Source of the DNA: Balaenoptera acutorostrata
Taxonomy: Eukaryota > Chordata > Mammalia > Artiodactyla > Balaenopteridae
Assembly: GCF_949987535.1 (NCBI RefSeq)
Contig: NC_080082.1
Location: 29,615,164 to 29,679,163, forward strand
DNA length: 64,000 nucleotides
Direction of reading: 5' to 3'
How positions within the stretch are numbered: the first letter of the stretch is position 1; each line of letters starts with the position of its first letter. Below the pieces are notes generated by a model, which had not been told where the DNA came from, searched no databases, and saw only the letters and a program-made list of their open reading frames with translations. Positions 14,257 to 34,447 of this stretch are shown one piece after another. The position numbers were made by a program, and so were the translations under genes.

Positions 14257-14421
14257 GTGCGCAGAGCGGACCCATGTGCACTGGGAGAATCGTGCGCTCG
14301 GCCCCGAGCGTTGCTCACAGCCCGGCCCTGGGCGCTGCGGGCGGGGCAGGCGCAGATCCGCGGAGCGGGTGCAAGGAGGGGGTGGGACCTCTGCGCCCGG
14401 GCCGCCTCCTCTGGGTACAAA
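14257..14421 (+). promoter_or_regulatory. Promoter of MT1 gene 2, with altered TATA box
   Basis: At the usual TATA position the sequence is TACAAA (14416-14421) rather than TATAAA. Metal-response cores remain at 14257-14263 (reverse), 14293-14299 (TGCGCTC then GGCCC), 14367-14373 (reverse GGGTGCA) and 14392-14398 (TGCGCCC). Another core is at 13983-13989. The GC box seen in sister genes is weakened to GGGGGTGGG. Confidence 0.8.
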
Positions 14422-14516
14422 CACTGCAAGCAGGCTCCTAGGCTCGACACGCCTCCCACCAGATAAGGTGCCTCTTGGCCGCTTGCTTTCGACCCCCGGC
14501 CTCACCTTAGCTACAA

Positions 14517-16123
<1,607 letters not shown>

Positions 16124-16242
16124 TGTCGCGGAGAGCCTGCCCCGGGTGGCAACAGAGCAACCAGGACGAACCTGCATTTTACCGTTTTTCATACAGCCGG
16201 ACCTGACGCTACATTCCTTTTTCTATGAAATATGTGAGCTGT

Positions 16243-16248
16243 AATAAA
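16243..16248 (+). terminator. Polyadenylation signal of MT1 gene 2
   Basis: AATAAA, 120 bp after the stop codon. Confidence 0.85.
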
Positions 16249-19200
16249 AGTTGTTGACTTCATTCTGGCTCTGTCTTCCTTTGTCTGTCTTGGACAAAGA
16301 GACTCCGCGCCCATCAGGGCTGGCGTGGGGAACTGGGCTGGAAGCGCAGAGACCTCGGCTCTGGACCAAAGAGTACCCTCCCCCACCCCCCAAAACACAC
16401 ACACACACACACACACACACGGAGCGTCTTAGCCGCTTACGTTAATTTGAGCTTCAGGTTCTCAGCTCCAAATGAAAGCCTCGCCCAGAAGACACAGGGC
16501 ATCGGACACACAGAGGACGCACTCCCTCTATTCCCCTTAGGAGTATGGATTGCAGAGCAAGTGGTCCGTTTCTCATTTTCCTTCTCTGGGGGCCCCTGCC
16601 AAACTCAGTCCTCGGTGATGAGAGCCTGGAAAAGCACCCAGAGGGGATGGAATCCCACACCCCTCTTGTTTGACTTCTACACGGGGCTTGCGTCTAACAC
16701 ACCCTGGAAAGACCTATTTGTATTTTCTGCCACAGTTTTCACCCTGGTCAGTCAAAAGAATCGCTAAGAAAAAAATGGAAAAGGACACGGTATGGGAAAC
16801 CCATTTTCCCCTTCAACACGTAAAATCACCTTAACACGTGGAGGAGCAATTCTGAAAATTAGAGGCTCTCATATGCTGCACGTACATTGAATGTGTGCTT
16901 GAGTCCCGGGAACACTTCACACATGCCCCACTGTGTGGACCACACACGCCTGGAGCAGCTCTGCCGCCTGCCTCCCCACAGGCAACATCAGTCTTGGCTC
17001 GCCCAGGGCTACGGACAGGACACTCGCCACCCCTGACAGCTCCCTGCAGGGGCTTGGCCCTCAATCTTCGCCAGTGCCTCCCTAGATCAGCCTGACATCT
17101 CCCCTTCCCTCAAAATCCAGCCCGTGGCTACCTGACACCCCGAAAGTGATTTGGATTTGTTTGGTGGGCATTTCCCAGCCGTTTCCCGGAGACTTGGTTT
17201 CAGGAGGAGGACTTCACGTGTTCCTCTGCGGAGTGATGGTGGTGCTGCAGTGAGGAGGGCCTGGTGGTGTTTCTTAGCAAGACGTGTGTGCTGAGGGAAC
17301 AGGTGATATAGTTCAGGTGCTGCGCCCCCTGGCGGTCTGGGGAGGGAATTCCTATTTGATGGGCACTCCAAGAGAAAGAGGAGACAAGAGGCTCAGAAGT
17401 CAGGACCAAGATCGGCCACAGGTGCCCTGTGTGAAGAGGGCATTTCGGGAGCCGGCCCGTGCTGCGTGCGTGGGTGCTGGTGTCAGGCACCCGGGTTCAC
17501 AGCCACCGTGCCACTTCCTGACCTGGCAAGTCACTGATACTCTCTGAGATTTCATTTCCTCCTTTCTATAGAAAAGATTAATTTCCAAGAGGGGGAATAA
17601 GCGAGACAGTGGCCTGGCTCCCAGCTCGGGCTTCCCGAACGGTGTCCTGTATGATCGCTATCTCCACACTGACATCTGTGCACAGAGAATCCTTTAGCTC
17701 CCAACAAGCTCCTGGAGAAAGGCTCCCTGGTTTGCAAGCAAGCCCATGGTGAGGGCAGAGATGGATAGGAACCTTGCTTATCCAGTGCCAGAGGGCGTGG
17801 GGATCTCCTCCAACAAGCCCCATGCAACGAGTCACCGCCACAGCATTTGGACACACTCAGTGAACCTGCATGGTCTGGAGCGACGGTGCCAATTCCAGAG
17901 AGGTTAAGCAACTTACCCAAGGGCACACAGCCTAGACTCAAAGGACTAAACCTGCACTACAGCTGTCTCACCTCCCGGCCACATGGTGCCGGTTGTGACA
18001 TCACTGGAGGCTGAATCCGGCCTCTCCTTTTTCAGGGCCGCAAGGGTCTTCGGAGACAGTCCCGCTGTGCTCCTGGCTGCAGAGGTGGGAGGCTGAAGCC
18101 CAGAGAGGTCACAGAGCTGTGCAGAGGGTTCTGACTGCCAGCTGCTCAGTGCTTTCCCACTGCTGCCTCTGGGCCAGGTGTTCAGTGTCCTCACCTTTCA
18201 TGGGATGACATGCTGTCCGGTTGGGCGGGGGGCTGCAGTCAGCCTGCAGGAGGGCCAGTCCCATCTGTGCCACATATAGCCATGGGACATAACCTCTCTG
18301 TGGCTCAGTCTCCTCTGCTCTAAAGGGCAAAAAAATAGTGTCTGGCTCTCTCGGGATGAAAGAATTGAATACATGCAAAGAATGTCAGAATATACTGGGC
18401 ACTCAGTGAGCAATCTATCATATCACCTATTTATTTATTTCTTTGTTATCATTAGCCTAGGAGACATTGTTCTCCTTCCAGACACGCACGCAAGGATGGT
18501 GTGTTTAGCTCTGTGTTCTGGGTCGTCCTCATCAACCCTGTGAGCATGGGACCACTTCCCCTGAGGGGGTTATCCTCCCTTCACGCCAAAGAGCCATTGA
18601 CACTACAGATAGAAAGCCGTGAGCAAGACAGTCGGTGTCCTCCTAACAGATACAGAAGGATCCTGCCACCTCTGCTGTCACCTGCATCAGGATTTCCTTA
18701 CCATTTTCTTTTCAGGGATTTTCTGAAATATGTTATACCAAAAGAAACCTCTTGAACACTACTGAAGGAGAGAGTCAGAAGGAAGCCACAAAAGCATAAA
18801 TACATTCCTATTCTGTCACTTCGGTCCCCCCCAGGATTGAGCTGGACACGGTAGAGACGGGCTGAAGACACAGCTCTGGGCCAAAGGGGAGCTTTCTCAC
18901 TGACTCTCTCTTTCAGCTGCGAAGCCACAAGAACACAGAAGCAGGGCACCGCTCCCCAGCACTGTGTGCCTGCCTTTACTGTAGCCTCCTCGTACTGTAG
19001 GTAGTTTGGCCTTTGGGGAACGGGCTCCTGACTACTAGCTCCCTTCCGGGTGGGTGTGACAATTCAAAGAGCAAAAGTGATTAACAAGGCTTGGCATGGA
19101 CTCCATGGTGTGTAATCGTCAGGACTACCCAAAGGAACTGTCCACTTGTCCCGCTTTGTTATTTCGTGCCAGGTCTGCCTATCGCCTACAATGATGCCTT

Positions 19201-19775
19201 CCCTGGGGAGCACCCCATGATTAGGGAACCTCCACCCTGGCGTGGGGTGGACCGGCCACGGTGAGGAGCGCCCCTGGAAAGTTTAGGCAAAGGAGCCCCC
19301 GGAGAAATGCGCCATGATCCCTCCAGGAAAGGAAAACACAAGTGACGACTAGCGGCTGAAGGCAATGTTCATCGCGGGGCGGTTACAGGAGACGGTACCG
19401 GAAAAGTGCTTCCAAAGGACCGTGGTGGGGACCGGGGCTGCCAACGCCTGGGGACACACGGGGTGGGCGAAACGGCGGTGAGGGTCACATGCGCCTGCGG
19501 TCTCTGACACCGTTCCCCGGCTCCGGCCAAGCCAGGGACACGAGCGGGAGGCGGGGGCTGTTCTCAAGCTGCAGGAAACGGCGACCCGGAGGCCGGCGGC
19601 GCGCGGCCTGGGGCGGGGAAGACCGGAGGACGCGGGAGCTGGATTCCCGCACAACCCGGCAACAGGGGGGGCTGCTCCCGTCGGGCACATTGCGAAGGGG
19701 CGGCCAGGGGGCTGGGACACCGCTTACCGCACGGCACCCGCTTCCTCCGCTCCAGCCGGCACCGAAGTGGAATCG

Positions 19776-19917
19776 TGCGCTCGGCCCCGCGTGTTGCTCA
19801 CAGCCCGGCCCAGGGCGCCGCGGGCAGCGCGAGCGCGGGCGCGGGCGCGGATCCGCGGGGCGGGTGCAAGGCGGGGGCGGGGCCTCTGCGCCCGGGCCGC
19901 CTCCTCGGCCTATAACT
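19776..19917 (+). promoter_or_regulatory. Promoter of MT1 gene 3
   Basis: TATA-type box TATAACT at 19911-19917. Metal-response cores at 19776-19782 (TGCGCTC then GGCCC), 19862-19868 (reverse GGGTGCA) and 19887-19893 (TGCGCCC). A GC box (GGGGGCGGGGCC) lies at about 19872-19883, and the region just before it is very CpG-rich. Confidence 0.85.
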
Positions 19918-20012
19918 GAGCCCACGGGCTCCTGGCTCCCACACGCCCCCCACCGGACCAGTGAAGCCGCTTCGCCCCTCGCTTTGGACCTCGGGCCTCA
20001 CTCCTCCTCCAG

Positions 20013-21509
<1,497 letters not shown>

Positions 21510-21628
21510 TGTCGCGGAGAGCCTGCCCCGGGTGGCAACAGAGCAACCAGGACGAACCTGCATTTTACCGTTTTTCATACAACCGGACCTGACGCTACAT
21601 TCCTTTTTCTATGAAATATGTGAGCTGT

Positions 21629-21634
21629 AATAAA
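21629..21634 (+). terminator. Polyadenylation signal of MT1 gene 3
   Basis: AATAAA, 120 bp after the stop codon, as in the other array genes. Confidence 0.85.
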
Positions 21635-24600
21635 AGTTGTTGACTTCATTCTGGCTCTGTCTTCCTTTGTCTGTCTTGGACAAAGAGACTCCGCGCCCAT
21701 CAGGGCTGGCGTGGGGAACTGGGCTGGAAGCGCAGAGACCTCGGCTCTGGACCAAAGAGTACCCTCCCCCACCCCCCAAAACACACACACACACACACAC
21801 ACACGGAGCGTCTTAGCCGCTTACGTTAATTTGAGCTTCAGGTTCTCAGCTCCAAATGAAAGCCTCGCCCAGAAGACACAGGGCATCGGACACACAGAGG
21901 ACGCACTCCCTCTATTCCCCTTAGGAGTATGGATTGCAGAGCAAGTGGTCCGTTTCTCATTTTCCTTCTCTGGGGGCCCCTGCCAAACTCAGTCCTCGGT
22001 GATGAGAGCCTGGAAAAGCACCCAGAGGGGATGGAATCCCACACCCCTCTTGTTTGACTTCTACACGGGGCTTGCGTCTAACACACCCTGGAAAGACCTA
22101 TTTGTATTTTCTGCCACAGTTTTCACCCTGGTCAGTCAAAAGAATCGCTAAGAAAAAAATGGAAAAGGACACGGTATGGGAAACCCATTTTCCCCTTCAA
22201 CACGTAAAATCACCTTAACACGTGGAGGAGCAATTCTGAAAATTAGAGGCTCTCATATGCTGCACGTACATTGAATGTGTGCTTGAGTCCCGGGAACACT
22301 TCACACATGCCCCACTGTGTGGACCACACACGCCTGGAGCAGCTCTGCCGCCTGCCTCCCCACAGGCAACATCAGTCTTGGCTCGCCCAGGGCTACGGAC
22401 AGGACACTCGCCACCCCTGACAGCTCCCTGCAGGGGCTTGGCCCTCAATCTTCGCCAGTGCCTCCCTAGATCAGCCTGACATCTCCCCTTCCCTCAAAAT
22501 CCAGCCCGTGGCTACCTGACACCCCGAAAGTGATTTGGATTTGTTTGGTGGGCATTTCGCAGCCGTTTCCCGGAGACCTGGTTTCAGAAGGAGGACTTCA
22601 CGTGTTCCTCTGCGGAGTGATGGTGGTGCTGCAGTGCGGAGGGCCTGGTGGTGTTTCTTAGCAAGACGTGTGTGCTGAGGGAACAGGTGATATAGTTCAG
22701 GTGCTGGGCCCCCTGGCGGTCTGGCGAGGGAATTCCTATTTGATGGGCACTCCAAGAGAAAGAGGAGACAAGAGGCTCAGAAGTCAGGACCAAGACCGGC
22801 CACAGGTGCCCTGTGTGAAGAGGGCATTTCGGGAGCCGGCCCGTGCTGCGTGCGTGGGTGCTGGTGTCAGGCACCCGGGTTCACAGCCACCGTGCCACTT
22901 CCTGACCTGGCAAGTCACTGATAACTCTCTGAGATTTCATTTCCTCCTTTCTATAGAAAAGATTAATTTCCAAGAGGGGGAATAAGCGAGACAGTGGCCT
23001 GGCTCCCAGCTCGGGCTTCCCGAACGGTGTCCTGTATGATCGCTATCTCCACACTGACATCTGTGCACAGAGAATCCTTTAGCTCCCAACAAGCTCCTGG
23101 AGAAAGGCTCCCTGGTTTGCAAGCAAGCCCATGGTGAGGGCAGAGATGGATAGGAACCTTGCTTATCCAGTGCCAGAGGGCGTGGGGATCTCCTCCAACA
23201 AGCCCCATGCAACGAGTCACCGCCACAGCATTTGGACACACTCAGTGAACCTGCATGGTCTGGAGCGACGGTGCCAATTCCAGAGAGGTTAAGCAACTTA
23301 CCCAAGGGCACACAGCCTAGACTCAAAGGACTAAACCTGCACTACAGCTGTCTCACCTCCCGGCCACATGGTGCCGGTTGTGACATCACTGGAGGCTGAA
23401 TCCGGCCTCTCCTTTTTCAGGGCCGCAAGGGTCTTCGGAGACAGTCCCGCTGTGCTCCTGGCTGCAGAGGTGGGAGGCTGAAGCCCAGAGAGGTCACAGA
23501 GCTGTGCAGAGGGTTCTGACTGCCAGCTGCTCAGTGCTTTCCCACTGCTGCCTCTGGGCCAGGTGTTCAGTGTCCTCACCTTTCATGGGATGACATGCTG
23601 TCCGGTTGGGCGGGGGGCTGCAGTCAGCCTGCAGGAGGGCCAGTCCCATCTGTGCCACATATAGCCATGGGACATAACCTCTCTGTGGCTCAGTCTCCTC
23701 TGCTCTAAAGGGCAAAAAAATAGTGTCTGGCTCTCTCGGGATGAAAGAATTGAATACATGCAAAGAATGTCAGAATATACTGGGCACTCAGTGAGCAATC
23801 TATCATATCACCTATTTATTTATTTCTTTGTTATCATTAGCCTAGGAGACATTGTTCTCCTTCCAGACACGCACGCAAGGATGGTGTGTTTAGCTCTGTG
23901 TTCTGGGTCGTCCTCATCAACCCTGTGAGCATGGGACCACTTCCCCTGAGGGGGTTATCCTCCCTTCACGCAAAAGAGCCATTGACACTACAGATAGAAA
24001 GCCGTGAGCAAGACAGTCGGTGTCCTCCTAACAGATACAGAAGGATCCTGCCACCTCTGCTGTCACCTGCATCAGGATTTCCTTACCATTTTCTTTTCAG
24101 GGATTTTCTGAAATATGTTATACCAAAAGAAACCTCTTGAACACTACTGAAGGAGAGAGTCAGAAGGAAGCCACAAAAGCATAAATACATTCCTATTCTG
24201 TCACTTCGGTCCCCCCCAGGATTGAGCTGGACACGGTAGAGACGGGCTGAAGACACAGCTCTGGGCCAAAGGGGAGCTTTCTCACTGACTCTCTCTTTCA
24301 GCTGCGAAGCCACAAGAACACAGAAGCAGGGCACCGCTCCCCAGCACTGTGTGCCTGCCTTTACTGTAGCCTCCTCGTACTGTAGGTAGTTTGGCCTTTG
24401 GGGAACGGGCTCCTGACTACTAGCTCCCTTCCGGGTGGGTGTGACAATTCAAAGAGCAAAAGTGATTAACAAGGCTTGGCATGGACTCCATGGTGTGTAA
24501 TCGTCAGGACTACCCAAAGGGAACTGTCCACTTGTCCCGCTTTGTTATTTCGTGCCAGGTCTGCCTATCGCCTACAATGATGCCTTCCCTGGGGAGCATC

Positions 24601-25161
24601 CCATGATCAGGGAACCTCCACCCTGGCGTGGGGTGGACCGGCCACGGTGAGGAGCGCCCCTGGAAAGTTTAGGCAAAGGAGCCCCCGGAGAAATGCGCCA
24701 TGATCCCTCCAGGAAAGGAAAACACAAGTGACGACTAGCGGCTGAAGGCAATGTTCATCGCGGGGCGGTTACAGGAGACGGTACCGGAAAAATGCCTCCA
24801 AAGGACCGTGGTGGGGACCGGGGCTGCCAACGCCTGGGGACACACGGGGTGGGCGAAACGGCGGTGAGGGTCACATGCGCCTGCGGTCTCTGACACCGTT
24901 CCCCGGCTCCGGCCAAGCCAGGGACACGAGCGGGAGGCGGGGGCTGTTCTCAAGCTGCAGGAAACGGCGACCCGGAGGCCGGCGGCGCGCGGCCTGGGGC
25001 GGGGAAGACCGGAGGACGCGGGAGCTGGATTCCCGCACAACCCGGCAACAGGGGGGGCTGCTCCCGTCGGGCACATTGCGAAGGGGCGGCCAGGGGGCTG
25101 GGACACCGCTTACCGCACGGCACCCGCTTCCTCCGCTCCAGCCGGCACCGAAGTGGAATCG

Positions 25162-25303
25162 TGCGCTCGGCCCCGCGTGTTGCTCACAGCCCGGCCCAGG
25201 GCGCCGCGGGCAGCGCGAGCGCGGGCGCGGGCGCGGATCCGCGGGGCGGGTGCAAGGCGGGGGCGGGGCCTCTGCGCCCGGGCCGCCTCCTCGGCCTATA
25301 ACT
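25162..25303 (+). promoter_or_regulatory. Promoter of MT1 gene 4
   Basis: Copy of the gene 3 promoter, offset 5386 bp: metal-response cores at 25162-25168, 25248-25254 and 25273-25279, TATA-type box at 25297-25303. No change in these sites relative to gene 3. One base differs in the 5' leader ('ccccttgctttgg' near 25361-25373). Confidence 0.85.
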
Positions 25304-25398
25304 GAGCCCACGGGCTCCTGGCTCCCACACGCCCCCCACCGGACCAGTGAAGCCGCTTCGCCCCTTGCTTTGGACCTCGGGCCTCACTCCTCCTCCAG

Positions 25399-26895
<1,497 letters not shown>

Positions 26896-27014
26896 TGTCG
26901 CGGAGAGCCTGCCCCGGGTGGCAACAGAGCAACCAGGACGAACCTGCATTTTACCGTTTTTCATACAGCCGGACCTGACGCTACATTCCTTTTTCTATGA
27001 AATATGTGAGCTGT

Positions 27015-27020
27015 AATAAA
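27015..27020 (+). terminator. Polyadenylation signal of MT1 gene 4
   Basis: AATAAA, 120 bp after the stop codon. Confidence 0.85.
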
Positions 27021-30000
27021 AGTTGTTGACTTCATTCTGGCTCTGTCTTCCTTTGTCTGTCTTGGACAAAGAGACTCCGCGCCCATCAGGGCTGGCGTGG
27101 GGAACTGGGCTGGAAGCGCAGAGACCTCGGCTCTGGACCAAAGAGTACCCTCCCCCACCCCCCAAAACACACACACACACACACGGAGCGTCTTAGCCGC
27201 TTAGGTTAATTTGAGCTTCAGGTTCTCAGCTCCAAATGAAAGCCTCGCCCAGAAGACACAGGGCATCGGACACACAGAGGACGCACTCCCTCTATTCCCC
27301 TTAGGAGTATGGATTGCAGAGCAAGTGGTCCGTTTCTCATTTTCCTTCTCTGGGGGCCCCTGCCAAACTCAGTCCTCGGTGATGAGAGCCTGGAAAAGCA
27401 CCCAGAGGGGATGGAATCCCACACCCCTCTTGTTTGACTTCTACACGGGGCTTGCGTCTAACACACCCTGGAAAGACCTATTTGTATTTTCTGCCACAGT
27501 TTTCACCCTGGTCAGTCAAAAGAATCGCTAAGAAAAAAATGGAAAAGGACACGGTATGGGAAACCCATTTTCCCCTTCAACACGTAAAATCACCTTAACA
27601 CGTGGAGGAGCAATTCTGAAAATTAGAGGCTCTCATATGCTGCACGTACATTGAATGTGTGCTTGAGTCCCGGGAACACTTCACACATGCCCCACTGTGT
27701 GGACCACACACGCCTGGAGCAGCTCTGCCGCCTGCCTCCCCACAGGCAACATCAGTCTTGGCTCGCCCAGGGCTACGGACAGGACACTCGCCACCCCTGA
27801 CAGCTCCCTGCAGGGGCTTGGCCCTCAATCTTCGCCAGTGCCTCCCTAGATCAGCCTGACATCTCCCCTTCCCTCAAAATCCAGCCCGTGGCTACCTGAC
27901 ACCCCGAAAGTGATTTGGATTTGTTTGGTGGGCATTTCCCAGCCGTTTCCCGGAGACTTGGTTTCAGGAGGAGGACTTCACGTGTTCCTCTGCGGAGTGA
28001 TGGTGGTGCTGCAGTGAGGAGGGCCTGGTGGTGTTTCTTAGCAAGACGTGTGTGCTGAGGGAACAGGTGATATAGTTCAGGTGCTGCGCCCCCTGGCGGT
28101 CTGGGGAGGGAATTCCTATTTGATGGGCACTCCAAGAGAAAGAGGAGACAAGAGGCTCAGAAGTCAGGACCAAGATCGGCCACAGGTGCCCTGTGTGAAG
28201 AGGGCATTTCGGGAGCCGGCCCGTGCTGCGTGCGTGGGTGCTGGTGTCAGGCACCCGGGTTCACAGCCACCGTGCCACTTCCTGACCTGGCAAGTCACTG
28301 ATACTCTCTGAGATTTCATTTCCTCCTTTCTATAGAAAAGATTAATTTCCAAGAGGGGGAATAAGCGAGACAGTGGCCTGGCTCCCAGCTCGGGCTTCCC
28401 GAACGGTGTCCTGTATGATCGCTATCTCCACACTGACATCTGTGCACAGAGAATCCTTTAGCTCCCAACAAGCTCCTGGAGAAAGGCTCCCTGGTTTGCA
28501 AGCAAGCCCATGGTGAGGGCAGAGATGGATAGGAACCTTGCTTATCCAGTGCCAGAGGGCGTGGGGATCTCCTCCAACAAGCCCCATGCAACGAGTCACC
28601 GCCACAGCATTTGGACACACTCAGTGAACCTGCATGGTCTGGAGCGACGGTGCCAATTCCAGAGAGGTTAAGCAACTTACCCAAGGGCACACAGCCTAGA
28701 CTCAAAGGACTAAACCTGCACTACAGCTGTCTCACCTCCCGGCCACATGGTGCCGGTTGTGACATCACTGGAGGCTGAATCCGGCCTCTCCTTTTTCAGG
28801 GCCGCAAGGGTCTTCGGAGACAGTCCCGCTGTGCTCCTGGCTGCAGAGGTGGGAGGCTGAAGCCCAGAGAGGTCACAGAGCTGTGCAGAGGGTTCTGACT
28901 GCCAGCTGCTCAGTGCTTTCCCACTGCTGCCTCTGGGCCAGGTGTTCAGTGTCCTCACCTTTCATGGGATGACATGCTGTCCGGTTGGGCGGGGGGCTGC
29001 AGTCAGCCTGCAGGAGGGCCAGTCCCATCTGTGCCACATATAGCCATGGGACATAACCTCTCTGTGGCTCAGTCTCCTCTGCTCTAAAGGGCAAAAAAAT
29101 AGTGTCTGGCTCTCTCGGGATGAAAGAATTGAATACATGCAAAGAATGTCAGAATATACTGGGCACTCAGTGAGCAATCTATCATATCACCTATTTATTT
29201 ATTTCTTTGTTATCATTAGCCTAGGAGACATTGTTCTCCTTCCAGACACGCACGCAAGGATGGTGTGTTTAGCTCTGTGTTCTGGGTCGTCCTCATCAAC
29301 CCTGTGAGCATGGGACCACTTCCCCTGAGGGGGTTATCCTCCCTTCACGCAAAAGAGCCATTGACACTACAGATAGAAAGCCGTGAGCAAGACAGTCGGT
29401 GTCCTCCTAACAGATACAGAAGGATCCTGCCACCTCTGCTGTCACCTGCATCAGGATTTCCTTACCATTTTCTTTTCAGGGATTTTCTGAAATATGTTAT
29501 ACCAAAAGAAACCTCTTGAACACTACTGAAGGAGAGAGTCAGAAGGAAGCCACAAAAGCATAAATACATTCCTATTCTGTCACTTCGGTCCCCCCCAGGA
29601 TTGAGCTGGACACGGTAGAGACGGGCTGAAGACACAGCTCTGGGCCAAAGGGGAGCTTTCTCACTGACTCTCTCTTTCAGCTGCGAAGCCACAAGAACAC
29701 AGAAGCAGGGCACCGCTCCCCAGCACTGTGTGCCTGCCTTTACTGTAGCCTCCTCGTACTGTAGGTAGTTTGGCCTTTGGGGAACGGGCTCCTGACTACT
29801 AGCTCCCTTCCGGGTGGGTGTGACAATTCAAAGAGCAAAAGTGATTAACAAGGCTTGGCATGGACTCCATGGTGTGTAATTGTCAGGACTACCCAAAGGG
29901 AACTGTCCACTTGTCCCGCTTTGTTATTTCGTGCCAGGTCTGCCTATCGCCTACAATGATGCCTTCCCTGGGGAGCACCCCATGATCAGGGAACCTCCAC

Positions 30001-30544
30001 CCTGGCGTGGGGTGGACCGGCTACGGTGAGGAGCGCCCCTGGAAAGTTTAGGCAAAGGAGCCCCCGGAGAAATGCGCCATGATCCCTCCAGGAAAGGAAA
30101 ACACAAGTGACGACTAGCGGCTGGCTGAAGGCAATGTTCATCGCGGGGCGGTTACAGGAGACGGTACCGGAAAAATGCCTCCAAAGGACCGTGGTGGGGA
30201 CCGGGGCTGCCAACGCCTGGGGACACACGGGGTGGGCGAAACGGCGGTGAGGGTCACATGCGCCTGCGGTCTCTGACACCGTTCCCCGGCTCCGGCCAAG
30301 CCAGGGACACGAGCGGGAGGCGGGGGCTGTTCTCAAGCTGCAGGAAACGGCGACCCGGAGGCCGGCGGCGCGCGGCCTGGGGCGGGGAAGACCGGAGGAC
30401 GCGGGAGCTGGATTCCCGCACAACCCGGCAACAGGGGGGGCTGCTCCCGTCGGGCACATTGCGAAGGGGCGGCCAGGGGGCTGGGACACCGCTTACCGCA
30501 CGGCACCCGCTTCCTCCGCTCCAGCCGGCACCGAAGTGGAATCG

Positions 30545-30686
30545 TGCGCTCGGCCCCGCGTGTTGCTCACAGCCCGGCCCAGGGCGCCGCGGGCAGCGCG
30601 AGCGCGGGCGCGGGCGCGGATCCGCGGGGCGGGTGCAAGGCGGGGGCGGGGCCTCTGCGCCCGGGCCGCCTCCTCGGCCTATAACT
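30545..30686 (+). promoter_or_regulatory. Promoter of MT1 gene 5
   Basis: Copy of the gene 4 promoter, offset 5383 bp: metal-response cores at 30545-30551, 30631-30637 and 30656-30662, TATA-type box at 30680-30686. Confidence 0.85.
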
Positions 30687-30781
30687 GAGCCCACGGGCTC
30701 CTGGCTCCCACACGCCCCCCACCGGACCAGTGAAGCCGCTTCGCCCCTCGCTTTGGACCTCGGGCCTCACTCCTCCTCCAG

Positions 30782-34447
<3,666 letters not shown>

